Below are positions 34,530-42,782 of a stretch of DNA of 64,000 nucleotides, one piece after another (positions within the stretch are counted from its first letter, which is position 1; each line of letters opens with the position of its first letter). A program made the position numbers and the translations under genes. A model generated the notes under the pieces. That model made no database searches, had not been told where the DNA came from, and saw only the letters and a list, made by a program, of their open reading frames with translations. The stretch spans positions 310,001-374,000 of the forward strand of contig JAAWWF010000002.1 of assembly GCA_021404565.1 (NCBI GenBank), read 5' to 3'. The stretch comes from Roseivirga sp. GTDB lineage: Bacteria; Bacteroidota; Bacteroidia; Cytophagales; Cyclobacteriaceae.

Positions 34530-36629
34530 TTATGCTGAGGCGCTCACCTCTACTTCCACACCTGAAAAGGCGGTATTCCCACTTATGCCATCAAGCAGAT
34601 TTTCATCAGTTAGGTCATTGATCGAGACCCCCGCATGAGCTTCCGCTACCTGCCAGCGGGTGCCGTTGCGATTATGGCCGAAACCATGGGGTATACTGAC
34701 GACACCCGGCATCATTTCATCAGAAATTTCCAATGGCAGGTTTACGCTACCCTTGGCTGAGCTTACCCTTACTATGGTTTCTGGTTGTAACGCCCTTTGC
34801 CGGGCGTCTTCAGGGTGCATCAGTATGGTACAGCGCCAGGGGCCTTTGACCAGTCTTTCACTGTTGTGCATCCAGGAGTTATTGCTCCGCAAATGTCTTC
34901 GTCCTACCAAGGTGAGACTGCTGGCTTTGGGGAGCTCATGACTCAGATTTTTGAGATGTGTCACAAAAAGGGCGGGAGCGAGGTCCACCATTTTGTCTTC
35001 GGTGAAGAGCCTGTCGGGTAGCTGGGGTTTGAGAGGTCCCAGATCTATGCCGTGTGGATGTGCTTTGAGGCTTTTAAGATTCAGGTCATGTGGCCCCTTT
35101 TTCAGCGCCTCATTAAGAAAGTTGGAGGGTGTCATGTAAGCGTCTAAAGCTTCTTCTTCAGTACTCAGGGGCTTCATTCTTTTGGTGAGCTCTTTGAAAA
35201 TCTGCCAGTCAGCTTTACTTCCTTCGGCTCCATCAAAAAGAGGTTCCGAGTATTTTGCCGTATCCCTGACGGCCAGGTTATTAAAGACCACATCGAAATG
35301 CTCAGATTCCAGGCCTGTTTGGGGAGGGAGAATGATATCGGCATGCTTCGAGGTCTCGTTGAGATAAATGTCTATAGAAACCATAAAGTCCAGCTGGTCC
35401 AGTGCTTTTTCCAGTTTGGTACCGTTGGGAGATGACAGTACCGGATTGCCGGCCGAAATGACCATGGCTTTGATCTGACCTTCACCCTCCGTGAGTATTT
35501 CTTCTGCCAATGCGGCTACAGGTAGCTCGTCATTAAATTCAGGCAGGCCACGCACCCTGCTTTGGTAGCGGTTGTACTTGTGTTGAGTGCCTTTGTTTTT
35601 TCGTCCCTTTACTACATCCACCGCAGGTGTGGAAAACATGGCCCCACCAGGACGATCGAAATTACCGGTGACGATGTTGATCAGGTTGGTCAGCCATTGG
35701 CAAAGCGTACCGTGTGCCTGTGTGGAAGCACCCATTCGGGAATAGCATACGGCTGATTCGGCCGCGGCAAATTCGTGGGCCATGGTCCTGATTTCTTCAA
35801 CCTCAATGCCAGTATGGGCTGAGGCCAGCTCAGGTGTGTAGGGTTCAAACAAAGAGGGGAGCTGATCAAGCCCTTTGGACCAATTTCCTACTCTCTTAAT
35901 ATCTATGAGGGCTTCTTTAAACAGTACCTGTAGTAGAGCCGCCAGCAGGTATACATCAGTACCGGGTTTGATGAAATGGTGCCGGTCTGCTTTCAGGGCC
36001 GTTTCTGATCTCCGTGGATCGATCACCACCATTTTACCATTTCGCTTCTGCAAAGCCCTGATTCGGCCTGGCATACCCGCTGCACTCATCATGCTGCCAT
36101 TCGAGGCAATCGGGTTGGCACCAATTACAAGAAAGTACTGTGTACGGTCTATATCCGGCACGGGCATCAGTAGGTAATGGCCAAGCATAAACTGTGAGGC
36201 GTAGTGATGCGGTAACTGATCTAAGGAAGTGGCTGAATAGCCGTTTTTGGTTTGTAGTGTTCGGAAAAAACTACCGGCAAAAAAGAGTGTACCCAGGTTG
36301 TGTACCGAGGGATTTCCCTGGTAATAGCCCACAGCATCGGGTCCGTATTCTTTGCCGATGGATTGAAGCTTTGAGACCACGGTGTCAAAGGCCTCTTTCC
36401 AGGATATTTCTCCCCATTCATCACCTTGTCTCCTGATGGGTTTCTTCAACCGGTCCGGGTCCTCATAGATGTCTTGCAGGGCTACAGCTTTTGGACAAAT
36501 AAATCCTTTGCTAAAAGGATCTTCTTTATCACCTTTAATAGTCTCAACAGATTTTCCGTTATGCTCTATGACAATGCCACACATAGCTTCACAAAGATTA
36601 CAGGTGCGAAAGTGTTGCTTGGTAGACAT
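34530..36629 (-). CDS. Molybdopterin-dependent oxidoreductase, large subunit type
   Basis: 699 residues of the DMSO reductase/formate dehydrogenase superfamily. Cys10, Cys13, Cys17 and Cys45 (CNLCEAMC ... GFICPKA) bind a 4Fe-4S cluster, then come the Mo-bisPGD domains (VIGANPIASNG, VIDPRRSETALKADRHHFIKPG) and the C-terminal dinucleotide-binding domain (PHGFGHNRNGTRW). Neither signal peptide nor Tat motif is present, so it is cytoplasmic. No electron-transfer subunit lies next to it. The residue that would coordinate molybdenum is not obvious (region KNGYSATSLDQLPHHYASQ). The cofactor genes moaA, moaC and moeA lie about 17-20 kb away. The substrate cannot be named. Confidence 0.85.
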   Translation of the reverse strand: MSTKQHFRTCNLCEAMCGIVIEHNGKSVETIKGDKEDPFSKGFICPKAVALQDIYEDPDRLKKPIRRQGDEWGEISWKEAFDTVVSKLQSIGKEYGPDAVGYYQGNPSVHNLGTLFFAGSFFRTLQTKNGYSATSLDQLPHHYASQFMLGHYLLMPVPDIDRTQYFLVIGANPIASNGSMMSAAGMPGRIRALQKRNGKMVVIDPRRSETALKADRHHFIKPGTDVYLLAALLQVLFKEALIDIKRVGNWSKGLDQLPSLFEPYTPELASAHTGIEVEEIRTMAHEFAAAESAVCYSRMGASTQAHGTLCQWLTNLINIVTGNFDRPGGAMFSTPAVDVVKGRKNKGTQHKYNRYQSRVRGLPEFNDELPVAALAEEILTEGEGQIKAMVISAGNPVLSSPNGTKLEKALDQLDFMVSIDIYLNETSKHADIILPPQTGLESEHFDVVFNNLAVRDTAKYSEPLFDGAEGSKADWQIFKELTKRMKPLSTEEEALDAYMTPSNFLNEALKKGPHDLNLKSLKAHPHGIDLGPLKPQLPDRLFTEDKMVDLAPALFVTHLKNLSHELPKASSLTLVGRRHLRSNNSWMHNSERLVKGPWRCTILMHPEDARQRALQPETIVRVSSAKGSVNLPLEISDEMMPGVVSIPHGFGHNRNGTRWQVAEAHAGVSINDLTDENLLDGISGNTAFSGVEVEVSASA

Positions 36630-36693
36630 AGGCTATTTTGAGATACTACAAGTGGTTCATAAGTTATAAAAAAGGATTAACTTCAACGGTTCT

Positions 36694-37419
36694 ATGAGTG
36701 ACTCACCAACCTTTCCGGAAAGAAAACTAGCGCTTAGCAAAACCAAAGCGATTAAGATCAAAGGACATCGAGCTGACGCCTTCGATCATCAGCTTTGGGC
36801 TGTTAACTGGCTCAATACCAAGCGTTCGGCACTGTACGGGCTCTATAGCAAGCTGGCCTATACTCATGTGGCCAAGGTTGGGGGCAGGGTGCTGCTCAAG
36901 GGCGTGATTACGGAAAAGATCAGTGGTGATGATGAGTTCGATAGAGAGCTGTTGCTGATCGTACGTTACCAATCTGTGAGCAATTTCCTGAAAATGATAA
37001 GGGGTAGGGTGTTCCAGATCAAAAGTTTGCTCCGTACCTCTTCCGTAAGTCGTTTTACCTTTGGCTTTGTCAATAAAATTACCGGTGAGGGGGATACGAA
37101 AAATTACCCAACGGCTTATGAGGGTGACAGACATCACCTGGTCCATATTTTTCAAACGGACAAGCCGGACGAAGAACATCACCTTTTTGTAAAGAGCGCT
37201 TACATGCCCACCCTCTATTTCTATGGCCTAAAAGCTGCTACAGTAGCCAGAGTAGATAAGAATGGTGAAAAAGAGGCCCCTTACTTTGTCGATGGTATTT
37301 GTATCTGGGAGGCAGATTCGGCTCAAAGGCTGAGAAACCTTGTGGAGATGGATGACTTTGTCGAGTTTTCTGCGGGCAATAAGACGAACAACGTTTACCT
37401 CTTCGATAGAACTATCTGA
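36694..37419 (+). CDS. Protein of unknown function
   Basis: 241 residues without signal peptide or TM helix. The centre (LLLIVRYQSVSNFLKMIRGRVFQIKSLLRTSSVSRFTFGF) has the feel of a ferredoxin-like alpha/beta (dimeric barrel) module, as in DUF1330-type proteins, but no family could be assigned. Divergent from the molybdopterin oxidoreductase gene with 64 bases between, so the two may share a control region. Confidence 0.55.
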   Translation: MSDSPTFPERKLALSKTKAIKIKGHRADAFDHQLWAVNWLNTKRSALYGLYSKLAYTHVAKVGGRVLLKGVITEKISGDDEFDRELLLIVRYQSVSNFLKMIRGRVFQIKSLLRTSSVSRFTFGFVNKITGEGDTKNYPTAYEGDRHHLVHIFQTDKPDEEHHLFVKSAYMPTLYFYGLKAATVARVDKNGEKEAPYFVDGICIWEADSAQRLRNLVEMDDFVEFSAGNKTNNVYLFDRTI

Positions 37420-37536
37420 TCTAATTCTCTATCCACCTTGGTTTAAAATCATTTCCACCCCTAATTCAGAGAGTGGTCACAACTAAGTATTGAATGATGG
37501 AGGCCTTGCGTATGTTCAGGAAAACTTAGTTTTCTT

Positions 37537-38229
37537 ATGAAAAATACGCTCAGTCAATGCCTCACAGTTCTTCTGTTTCTGACTTTCTTTTCCGCTACCG
37601 CTTGTGCCCAAAACCAGCTGACCAACAGCCGTTTTGAGACGGTCAAATTAAAGAATGGCAAAAATCTTAACTACGCCATTCACTTGCCCACCGATTATGA
37701 CCCCTCCAAAACATATCCTACCATTATCGGTCCTGGTGATGGAGTAAGGGGAGATTCTCCCAGCTACTATTGGCATGGCAGACCCTCAGATTTTGGCTGG
37801 CTCATCGTTGAAACCCCAGCTCACTTTGCGCCAGATGCAGTTAACCAAATGACCCAGTTACTCGATCACATCAATAAGAGCTATAATGTGGAAGGTGACA
37901 AATTTCACATGGTTGGCTATAGTGCCAATAGTGCCAATTCGTTTCGTGTGGGCATTGCCCTGGCCGACCGCTTTCATAGCCTGGTGGGAGTAGCCGGTTT
38001 TCCCAGACAAAACCCTAAGGGAGCAGACCTGGAAAGAGTGAAAAACACAAAATTCTACTTCATTGTAGGAGATCGTGACCAATACTGGATGAATGCCTCC
38101 AAAAAGTCACACGCTTATCTAAAGAGCAAAGGCATCTCATCTACCATGGAGATTATTAAGAATGGCGGGCATGTACTTAAGGAGATTGACGGACAGCCCT
38201 TTATCACGCTAATGGAGGCTATGCGTTGA
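37537..38229 (+). CDS. Exported alpha/beta hydrolase
   Basis: 230 residues with a signal peptide (about 1-24). A compact esterase-type alpha/beta fold: the nucleophile elbow is GYSANS (Ser129) instead of GxSxG, the acid is Asp179 or Asp181 in VGDRDQYW and the histidine is His212 in NGGHVL. The segment PTIIGPGDGVRGDSPSYYW supplies the oxyanion region. It resembles the PHB-depolymerase/feruloyl-esterase type of small secreted hydrolases. Substrate unknown. Confidence 0.7.
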   Translation: MKNTLSQCLTVLLFLTFFSATACAQNQLTNSRFETVKLKNGKNLNYAIHLPTDYDPSKTYPTIIGPGDGVRGDSPSYYWHGRPSDFGWLIVETPAHFAPDAVNQMTQLLDHINKSYNVEGDKFHMVGYSANSANSFRVGIALADRFHSLVGVAGFPRQNPKGADLERVKNTKFYFIVGDRDQYWMNASKKSHAYLKSKGISSTMEIIKNGGHVLKEIDGQPFITLMEAMR

Positions 38230-38246
38230 GCAAGAATCTGAGTCTA

Positions 38247-38285
38247 TTGGTCTGACCACTCAAAGTGGTCGGACCAATGCTTTTT
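38247..38285 (+). terminator. Hairpin terminator / repeat copy after the alpha/beta hydrolase gene
   Basis: TTGGTCTGACCACT (38247-38260), loop CAA, AGTGGTCGGACCAA (38264-38277): 14 base pairs with one G-U pair, followed by TGCTTTTTA. It lies 17 bases after the stop codon. A second, imperfect copy of the sequence is at 38421-38450. Confidence 0.6.
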
Positions 38286-38420
38286 AGCCAACACACACCC
38301 TTTGTTCCCTAAGGGGAAGCCCTCGCCCTCATAAGGCAGGCGTGAGTCCCATTTGAGGGGTGGGGGTGATCATGGAGAAACCTAAGTTTAAGGCCATATG
38401 TTCAGCGCATATCTCTATCT

Positions 38421-38450
38421 CTCGGTCTGATTACTCAAAGTGGTCGGACT
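38421..38450. repeat. Second copy of the GGTCTGA...CTCAAAGTGGTCGGAC repeat
   Basis: The right half CTCAAAGTGGTCGGAC (38434-38449) is identical to that of the hairpin at 38247, and the left half has two changes that weaken pairing. The two copies are 174 bases apart in the same spacer. Confidence 0.5.
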
Positions 38451-38588
38451 AAGGCTTCCCTGCCCTCGGTATAGAAAAAGCAGCTATTGGTCCGGGGATC
38501 CTGTCTGTTTGTTGAGTTACGCCATATCTGTGAAATCAGGTGGTCATTTATTGCGTATGTTACCCTCACAGATTGAGCCAAACATACC

Positions 38589-39044
38589 ATGAAGAGACTA
38601 ACGATAACCACACTATTATTACTCATCTGCTCCATTGGCTATGCCCAAAAATGGACCAGAGTTTATCAAAATGACCGGGAAGGGAAACGAGTCTCAGGCT
38701 CAATTGAACAGCTTATGGAGGCCGTGAGAGAAGGCCTGCCTGTGCGAATCGGCTGGGGAAGTCAGCGTCCCGGTGATCCTAAGAGAAAGGTAGAGCACAT
38801 GGCCGATGCTAAATTTCTTACCATCATGAGCGATGAGACTGTCTTTGCTCAAATTGATCCGATCATTGGTCAGACCCCTAAATTTGACCAGCAGTTTATT
38901 GAGCTGAAAGAGGGAGCTTCCTGGGTATTGATAGCTGCATCCAATGGTAAGTCCGATACGATGATGACCAATACGCAAACTGGTGAAATCCTAGGGCATC
39001 GTGAGCTCGCACTGGCGATTGACTGGTATGTATTAAAGCAGTGA
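38589..39044 (+). CDS. Small secreted protein of unknown function
   Basis: 151 residues with a signal peptide (MKRLTITTLLLLICSIGYAQ, cleavage before the final Q or after it). The mature part, about 130 residues, contains GSIEQLMEAVREGLPVRIGWG and a C-terminal beta-rich half ending in ALAIDWYVLKQ. No family was recognised. It stands alone on the plus strand, 4 bases from the end of the convergent serine-hydrolase gene. Confidence 0.55.
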   Translation: MKRLTITTLLLLICSIGYAQKWTRVYQNDREGKRVSGSIEQLMEAVREGLPVRIGWGSQRPGDPKRKVEHMADAKFLTIMSDETVFAQIDPIIGQTPKFDQQFIELKEGASWVLIAASNGKSDTMMTNTQTGEILGHRELALAIDWYVLKQ

Positions 39045-39047
39045 TTG

Positions 39048-40403
39048 CTATTCAACTGCCTGAATAAGCTCTGAAAGAAGCTTATCGAAATCAAAATTAT
39101 CAGCCTGTGTATATCCAAGACGCACAACAACCATATCCTTTGAGGGGATGATGATAATGGACTGACCCTGGTAGCCATTGGCAAAATAAGCGTCTTCAGG
39201 GACATTCGGGAAAGTGGCAGGACTCCCGTTTCTCCAGAATTGTGCTCCATAAGTACCTCTAGGAGCAGCCGGAGTAGGCGCGGAAGAGTAATCGACCCAA
39301 CCCTCCGGTAAAATGCGTTCTTCATTCCAAATGCCATCGTTGAGGTATAACAGGCCAAAGCGGGCATAATCTCTCGGGGTCATCCAAAGGTAAGAAGAGC
39401 CCACAAAGGTGCCTGAAGCATCTGGTTCCCAGGTGCCACTTGAAATGCCAATTTTATGGAAAAGCTCATGCTGAGGAAAGCTCCAGTAGCTTTCGTCACT
39501 CACTGCCTCTCTTACTATTTGCGAAATGATATTGCTTGTACCACTGGAGTAATTCCAGACTTCGTCAGGGGCCGCTGCTGTTGAAACTGAGGCTGCGGTA
39601 GCCGCCATGCTGGCATCCTTAAAGAGCATATTGGTGGCACTGCTGGGCAGGGCGTAAAACTCATTCCAGTCCAGGCCGCTGCTCATGCGCATCAGGTGAT
39701 CGAGTGTAATGGCGTGCCTGGGATCTTCCGGATCGCTCCACTCAGCCACATCTGCTCTTTGCATTATATCCAGCTTACCCTGCTTTACCAGAATGCCTAC
39801 CAGGGCATTGGTAAAGCTCTTGGCCATTGACCAGCTAATCTGGGCTGTCTCCTGGGTAAAGCCGGTAGCGTATTTTTCGCCTATCAACTCACCTTTATAA
39901 AGTACCACGACAGCCCGTGTCAACCTCAGTGACTCAGGGTCTGGCTCTGAAAAGGCTGCTTCAAGCGCCTGTGCCATCTTTTGCCTGTTAAAGTCGGGCA
40001 GCAATGAATCAATTATAAGATCACCTAGCGGCCAGCTCAGGGTGTCTTTGTCATAAGGGAAGGCAGGCTTGTTGAAAACCTGATTTCTCAAATCCTCTTC
40101 TTCTACATCATTGATCAGCGTACAGCCCAGGCCTTCCCGATAAATGGCCTTCTTTTTGGCCATACCCCACACAGTAGCCGTGGCGGATGAGTCTTCAGGG
40201 TTGAGTTTGAAGGAGCCAAGCGACAGCGGAAAAGCGCCCAACTCATTGCTGATAATATCATTAGCAGTCCGGTTGGAGATATAAGCACAAGAGCACAGGT
40301 TCTTGGCCCCATAGCCTGTAATGATGGGAAAGGCACTACGAAGAAATACAGCAATGGCAATAAGCAGAAGTACTCCGAGGACCTTAAGTATTTTCTTAAT
40401 CAT
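39048..40403 (-). CDS. Membrane-anchored serine hydrolase (class C beta-lactamase/DD-peptidase type)
   Basis: 451 residues from the ATG at 40403; a longer frame to 40592 would run into the divergent regulator gene and lacks a membrane signal. A single TM anchor (7-22) precedes a ~140-residue N-terminal part and the beta-lactamase-related domain with Ser192-x-x-Lys195 (WSMAKSFTNAL), then HLMRMSSGLDWN and the YSSGTSN motif. The family includes esterases, 6-aminohexanoate-dimer hydrolases and D-amino-acid peptidases; resistance to beta-lactams is not implied. It shares the MSSGL block and overall plan with the gene at 46976. Divergent from a ToxR-like regulator, a plausible controller. Confidence 0.78.
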   Translation of the reverse strand: MIKKILKVLGVLLLIAIAVFLRSAFPIITGYGAKNLCSCAYISNRTANDIISNELGAFPLSLGSFKLNPEDSSATATVWGMAKKKAIYREGLGCTLINDVEEEDLRNQVFNKPAFPYDKDTLSWPLGDLIIDSLLPDFNRQKMAQALEAAFSEPDPESLRLTRAVVVLYKGELIGEKYATGFTQETAQISWSMAKSFTNALVGILVKQGKLDIMQRADVAEWSDPEDPRHAITLDHLMRMSSGLDWNEFYALPSSATNMLFKDASMAATAASVSTAAAPDEVWNYSSGTSNIISQIVREAVSDESYWSFPQHELFHKIGISSGTWEPDASGTFVGSSYLWMTPRDYARFGLLYLNDGIWNEERILPEGWVDYSSAPTPAAPRGTYGAQFWRNGSPATFPNVPEDAYFANGYQGQSIIIIPSKDMVVVRLGYTQADNFDFDKLLSELIQAVE

Positions 40404-40512
40404 ACCCTGGTTTGTTGAACTGCATAAAGCTAAATGATTTTCTCTTGGCCTTCCGTGTATGTAGAAGCAAAATTGCAACCTTTGGCTACACTTTGTACGT
40501 CTATTTAGCAGA

Positions 40513-42573
40513 ATGACATCTTCTGATTTTTTTATTGGTGACTGGAAAGTCAGCCCTGCACTAAAGCGCATTTCTTTAGGGGCTGAAAGCAAGACCCTGG
40601 AGCCACAGTTGATGGCTGTTTTGGTTTATCTGGCCTCAAGACCCAAAGAGGTAGTAACCAAAGAAGAGTTGATGGAGGAGGTCTGGAAAGGTGTCGTGGT
40701 TGGAGAGAATGTACTGACCCGGGCCATTTCATCCCTGAGAAAATCACTTGGAGATTCACGCTCACAGCCCAGGTATATCGAAACCATCAGCAAAACAGGT
40801 TATCGGCTTATCGCGACTGTAAACAGGGACGCTGTCAAAAAAAAGGACGACAGGCATATAGAAATCAAGCTGAAGAGAAAGCCGGTAGTTCTAGTGGCTT
40901 TGGCCTGTTCCCTGGTCATTATGGGAGCTTTTGCCATGCGCGAGATCTTTCTGCCAATTCCTGCAGAAGTGGTCTATAACCCTGTAGCACTGGCTAGCGA
41001 TAATACCACCGAGTATTATCCTGCGATTTCTCCCGATGGACAATTTGCTGCCTATGCCACAAAAAGTGATGATGAAGGGGGCTGGGATGTGTATGCAAAA
41101 CGCATTGGTACAGAAACCCTGATTCGGCTTACCGATCAACCGGCTGCCGAAATGAGGGCTGTATGGTCTCCTGATGGCAATGAGGTCTATTTTATGCGCT
41201 ATGAAGCAGGTCAGTCGAATATTTATAAGGTGCCCATGACAGGAGGAACAGAGGCCCGTGTTCTGGGGCCAGGCCCTTTTGCTTTTGGCAACTTCGATAT
41301 TTCACCACAAGGGAATGAAATTGCCTTTAATACCCGAAAGGAAAGAGGACGGCCATTGCAGGTAGAGCTTACTTCGCTGGTCGATGAGAGCCGCAAACTG
41401 ATGACGAGCCCTCCGAAAGGCTATAATGGAGACATTCACCCAACCTACTCTCCGGATGGTTCACAGCTGGCCTTTATAAGAGAACGCAATAGTGTGAGTA
41501 TGTACCTGTACGTACTGGACCTGAATACGGGTAAGGAAAGGCAAATAACTACTGAGCATCAATCTATTAATGGTTTTGACTGGTCTGCTGATGGGAGTTC
41601 ACTCATTTTCGGGTCAGATAGAACAGGAGTTTATAAGCTCTGGCGTGCAAACCTTTCTACCGGAAAACTGAAGCTTTTGCCGGTGACAGACTATCAGATG
41701 GTAATGCCAAGAGTGGCCGGCAATGACAGACTGATTTATGCAAAAATGCAGGATGACGTGAATATTTGGGCCTATTCGCTTGAAAAGAACGAAAGCAAAG
41801 CATGGCGTTCAACCAGCGAGTTGGACCTTAACCCGAGCTATTCGCCTGACGGAAGCAAGGTAGCCTTTACGACTAACAGAAACGGGACATTTCAGCTCTG
41901 GACAAGCAATTCAGATGGGAGTGAGGCTACGGCCATCTCTGATTTTCAAGGTGAATACATCAATACGCCAAGATGGTCGCCCGATGGCACGGAAATTATC
42001 TTTCAGGGTTATATGAATGGTCAGGCCGATTTATTCAGAATCAACGCACAGGGGGGAATCGCTGAAAACATGACTGGATCTGACTTTGAGGAACATACAC
42101 CTGTTTATTCTGCAGATGGAGAGTCTGTGTTTTATAGCTCAAACCGTTCGGGTGACTGGCAAATCTGGCGAATGAATTCAGAGGGTGGAGGGAGCAAGCA
42201 AATCACTTCTTCTGGAGGATATGCTCCGCAGCCGGGCAGCAGTGATCAACGAATTTTTTATGTAAAGAAGGATCAAAGAGGTGTTTGGAGTCTTAATTTA
42301 AGTGATGGGACAGAAGTACTTGAAATAGAGTGGTTTGATCAAAAGAATTATGGCGCTTTTTCTGTGACTGAAAACGGCATATTTTTCCTGAATACTCCTA
42401 ACCGTACCCTTGATTTTGTTGACTTTGAACAGAGAAAGCATGAGAGTCTTACCAGAACCAGACGAATCCCACGCATGGGAATTATGCTAAGCCACAGCCC
42501 AACAAACGGTACTTTACTTTTTTCACAGGTAGACCATAGTAATGCGGATATCATGATGCTCGTAGAACAATGA
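40513..42573 (+). CDS. ToxR/CadC-like membrane transcription regulator with PD40 beta-propeller
   Basis: 686 residues in three parts. An N-terminal winged helix of the OmpR/PhoB C-terminal type (about 5-103; KEVVTKEELMEEVWKG, VLTRAISSLRKSLGD, YIETISKTGYRLI), one TM helix (123-143) and a periplasmic TolB-like propeller of about eight PD40 repeats (YSPDGSKVAFTTNRNG, WSPDGTEIIFQG and similar). The design fits a one-protein signal path from periplasm to DNA. The propeller is the likely sensor; ligand unknown. Divergent from the serine-hydrolase gene, 109 bases apart, which is its most likely target together with itself. Confidence 0.85.
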   Translation: MTSSDFFIGDWKVSPALKRISLGAESKTLEPQLMAVLVYLASRPKEVVTKEELMEEVWKGVVVGENVLTRAISSLRKSLGDSRSQPRYIETISKTGYRLIATVNRDAVKKKDDRHIEIKLKRKPVVLVALACSLVIMGAFAMREIFLPIPAEVVYNPVALASDNTTEYYPAISPDGQFAAYATKSDDEGGWDVYAKRIGTETLIRLTDQPAAEMRAVWSPDGNEVYFMRYEAGQSNIYKVPMTGGTEARVLGPGPFAFGNFDISPQGNEIAFNTRKERGRPLQVELTSLVDESRKLMTSPPKGYNGDIHPTYSPDGSQLAFIRERNSVSMYLYVLDLNTGKERQITTEHQSINGFDWSADGSSLIFGSDRTGVYKLWRANLSTGKLKLLPVTDYQMVMPRVAGNDRLIYAKMQDDVNIWAYSLEKNESKAWRSTSELDLNPSYSPDGSKVAFTTNRNGTFQLWTSNSDGSEATAISDFQGEYINTPRWSPDGTEIIFQGYMNGQADLFRINAQGGIAENMTGSDFEEHTPVYSADGESVFYSSNRSGDWQIWRMNSEGGGSKQITSSGGYAPQPGSSDQRIFYVKKDQRGVWSLNLSDGTEVLEIEWFDQKNYGAFSVTENGIFFLNTPNRTLDFVDFEQRKHESLTRTRRIPRMGIMLSHSPTNGTLLFSQVDHSNADIMMLVEQ

Positions 42574-42673
42574 TTTTCGGGTAATATCCGGCTTTTTCCT
42601 ACCGCCCCACTGTTGAATACAAGCTCTTCCGAATCTCCCTGATTTTGGTGATTACTGATAAAAATAGCTATAT

Positions 42674-42681
42674 TATTTTTG
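42674..42681 (+). promoter_or_regulatory. Possible Bacteroidota-type -7 box
   Basis: TATTTTTG fits the Bacteroidota primary sigma -7 pattern TAnnTTTG and lies about 100 bases before the 1398-residue protein's start. A TTTG upstream is about 26 bases away, longer than the usual spacing, so support is weak. Confidence 0.2.
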
Positions 42682-42782
42682 GACTTAACTCTGATTGCCT
42701 TGTATCTACATGGTGCTACTGCTAATTTATATCAACAAGTAATGTGTAATTAGGTAAGTACTATATTTTTTCAGACCTCATC

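Larger units (their letters stand above)
38230..38588. other. 359-base gene-free stretch with two related hairpin repeats
   Basis: No gene is visible. It contains a strong hairpin after the hydrolase gene (38247-38277), a decayed relative of it (38421-38450), and C/G-rich text between them (TTCCCTAAGGGGAA, 38302-38315) that looks like other dispersed intergenic repeats. Confidence 0.6.

Noticed and set aside
39048-40403. Antibiotic-resistance beta-lactamase
   Set aside because: The S-x-x-K and Y-x-N motifs are shared by many esterases and peptidases of this family; the sequence alone does not point to beta-lactam hydrolysis, and the same holds for the hydrolase at 46976.
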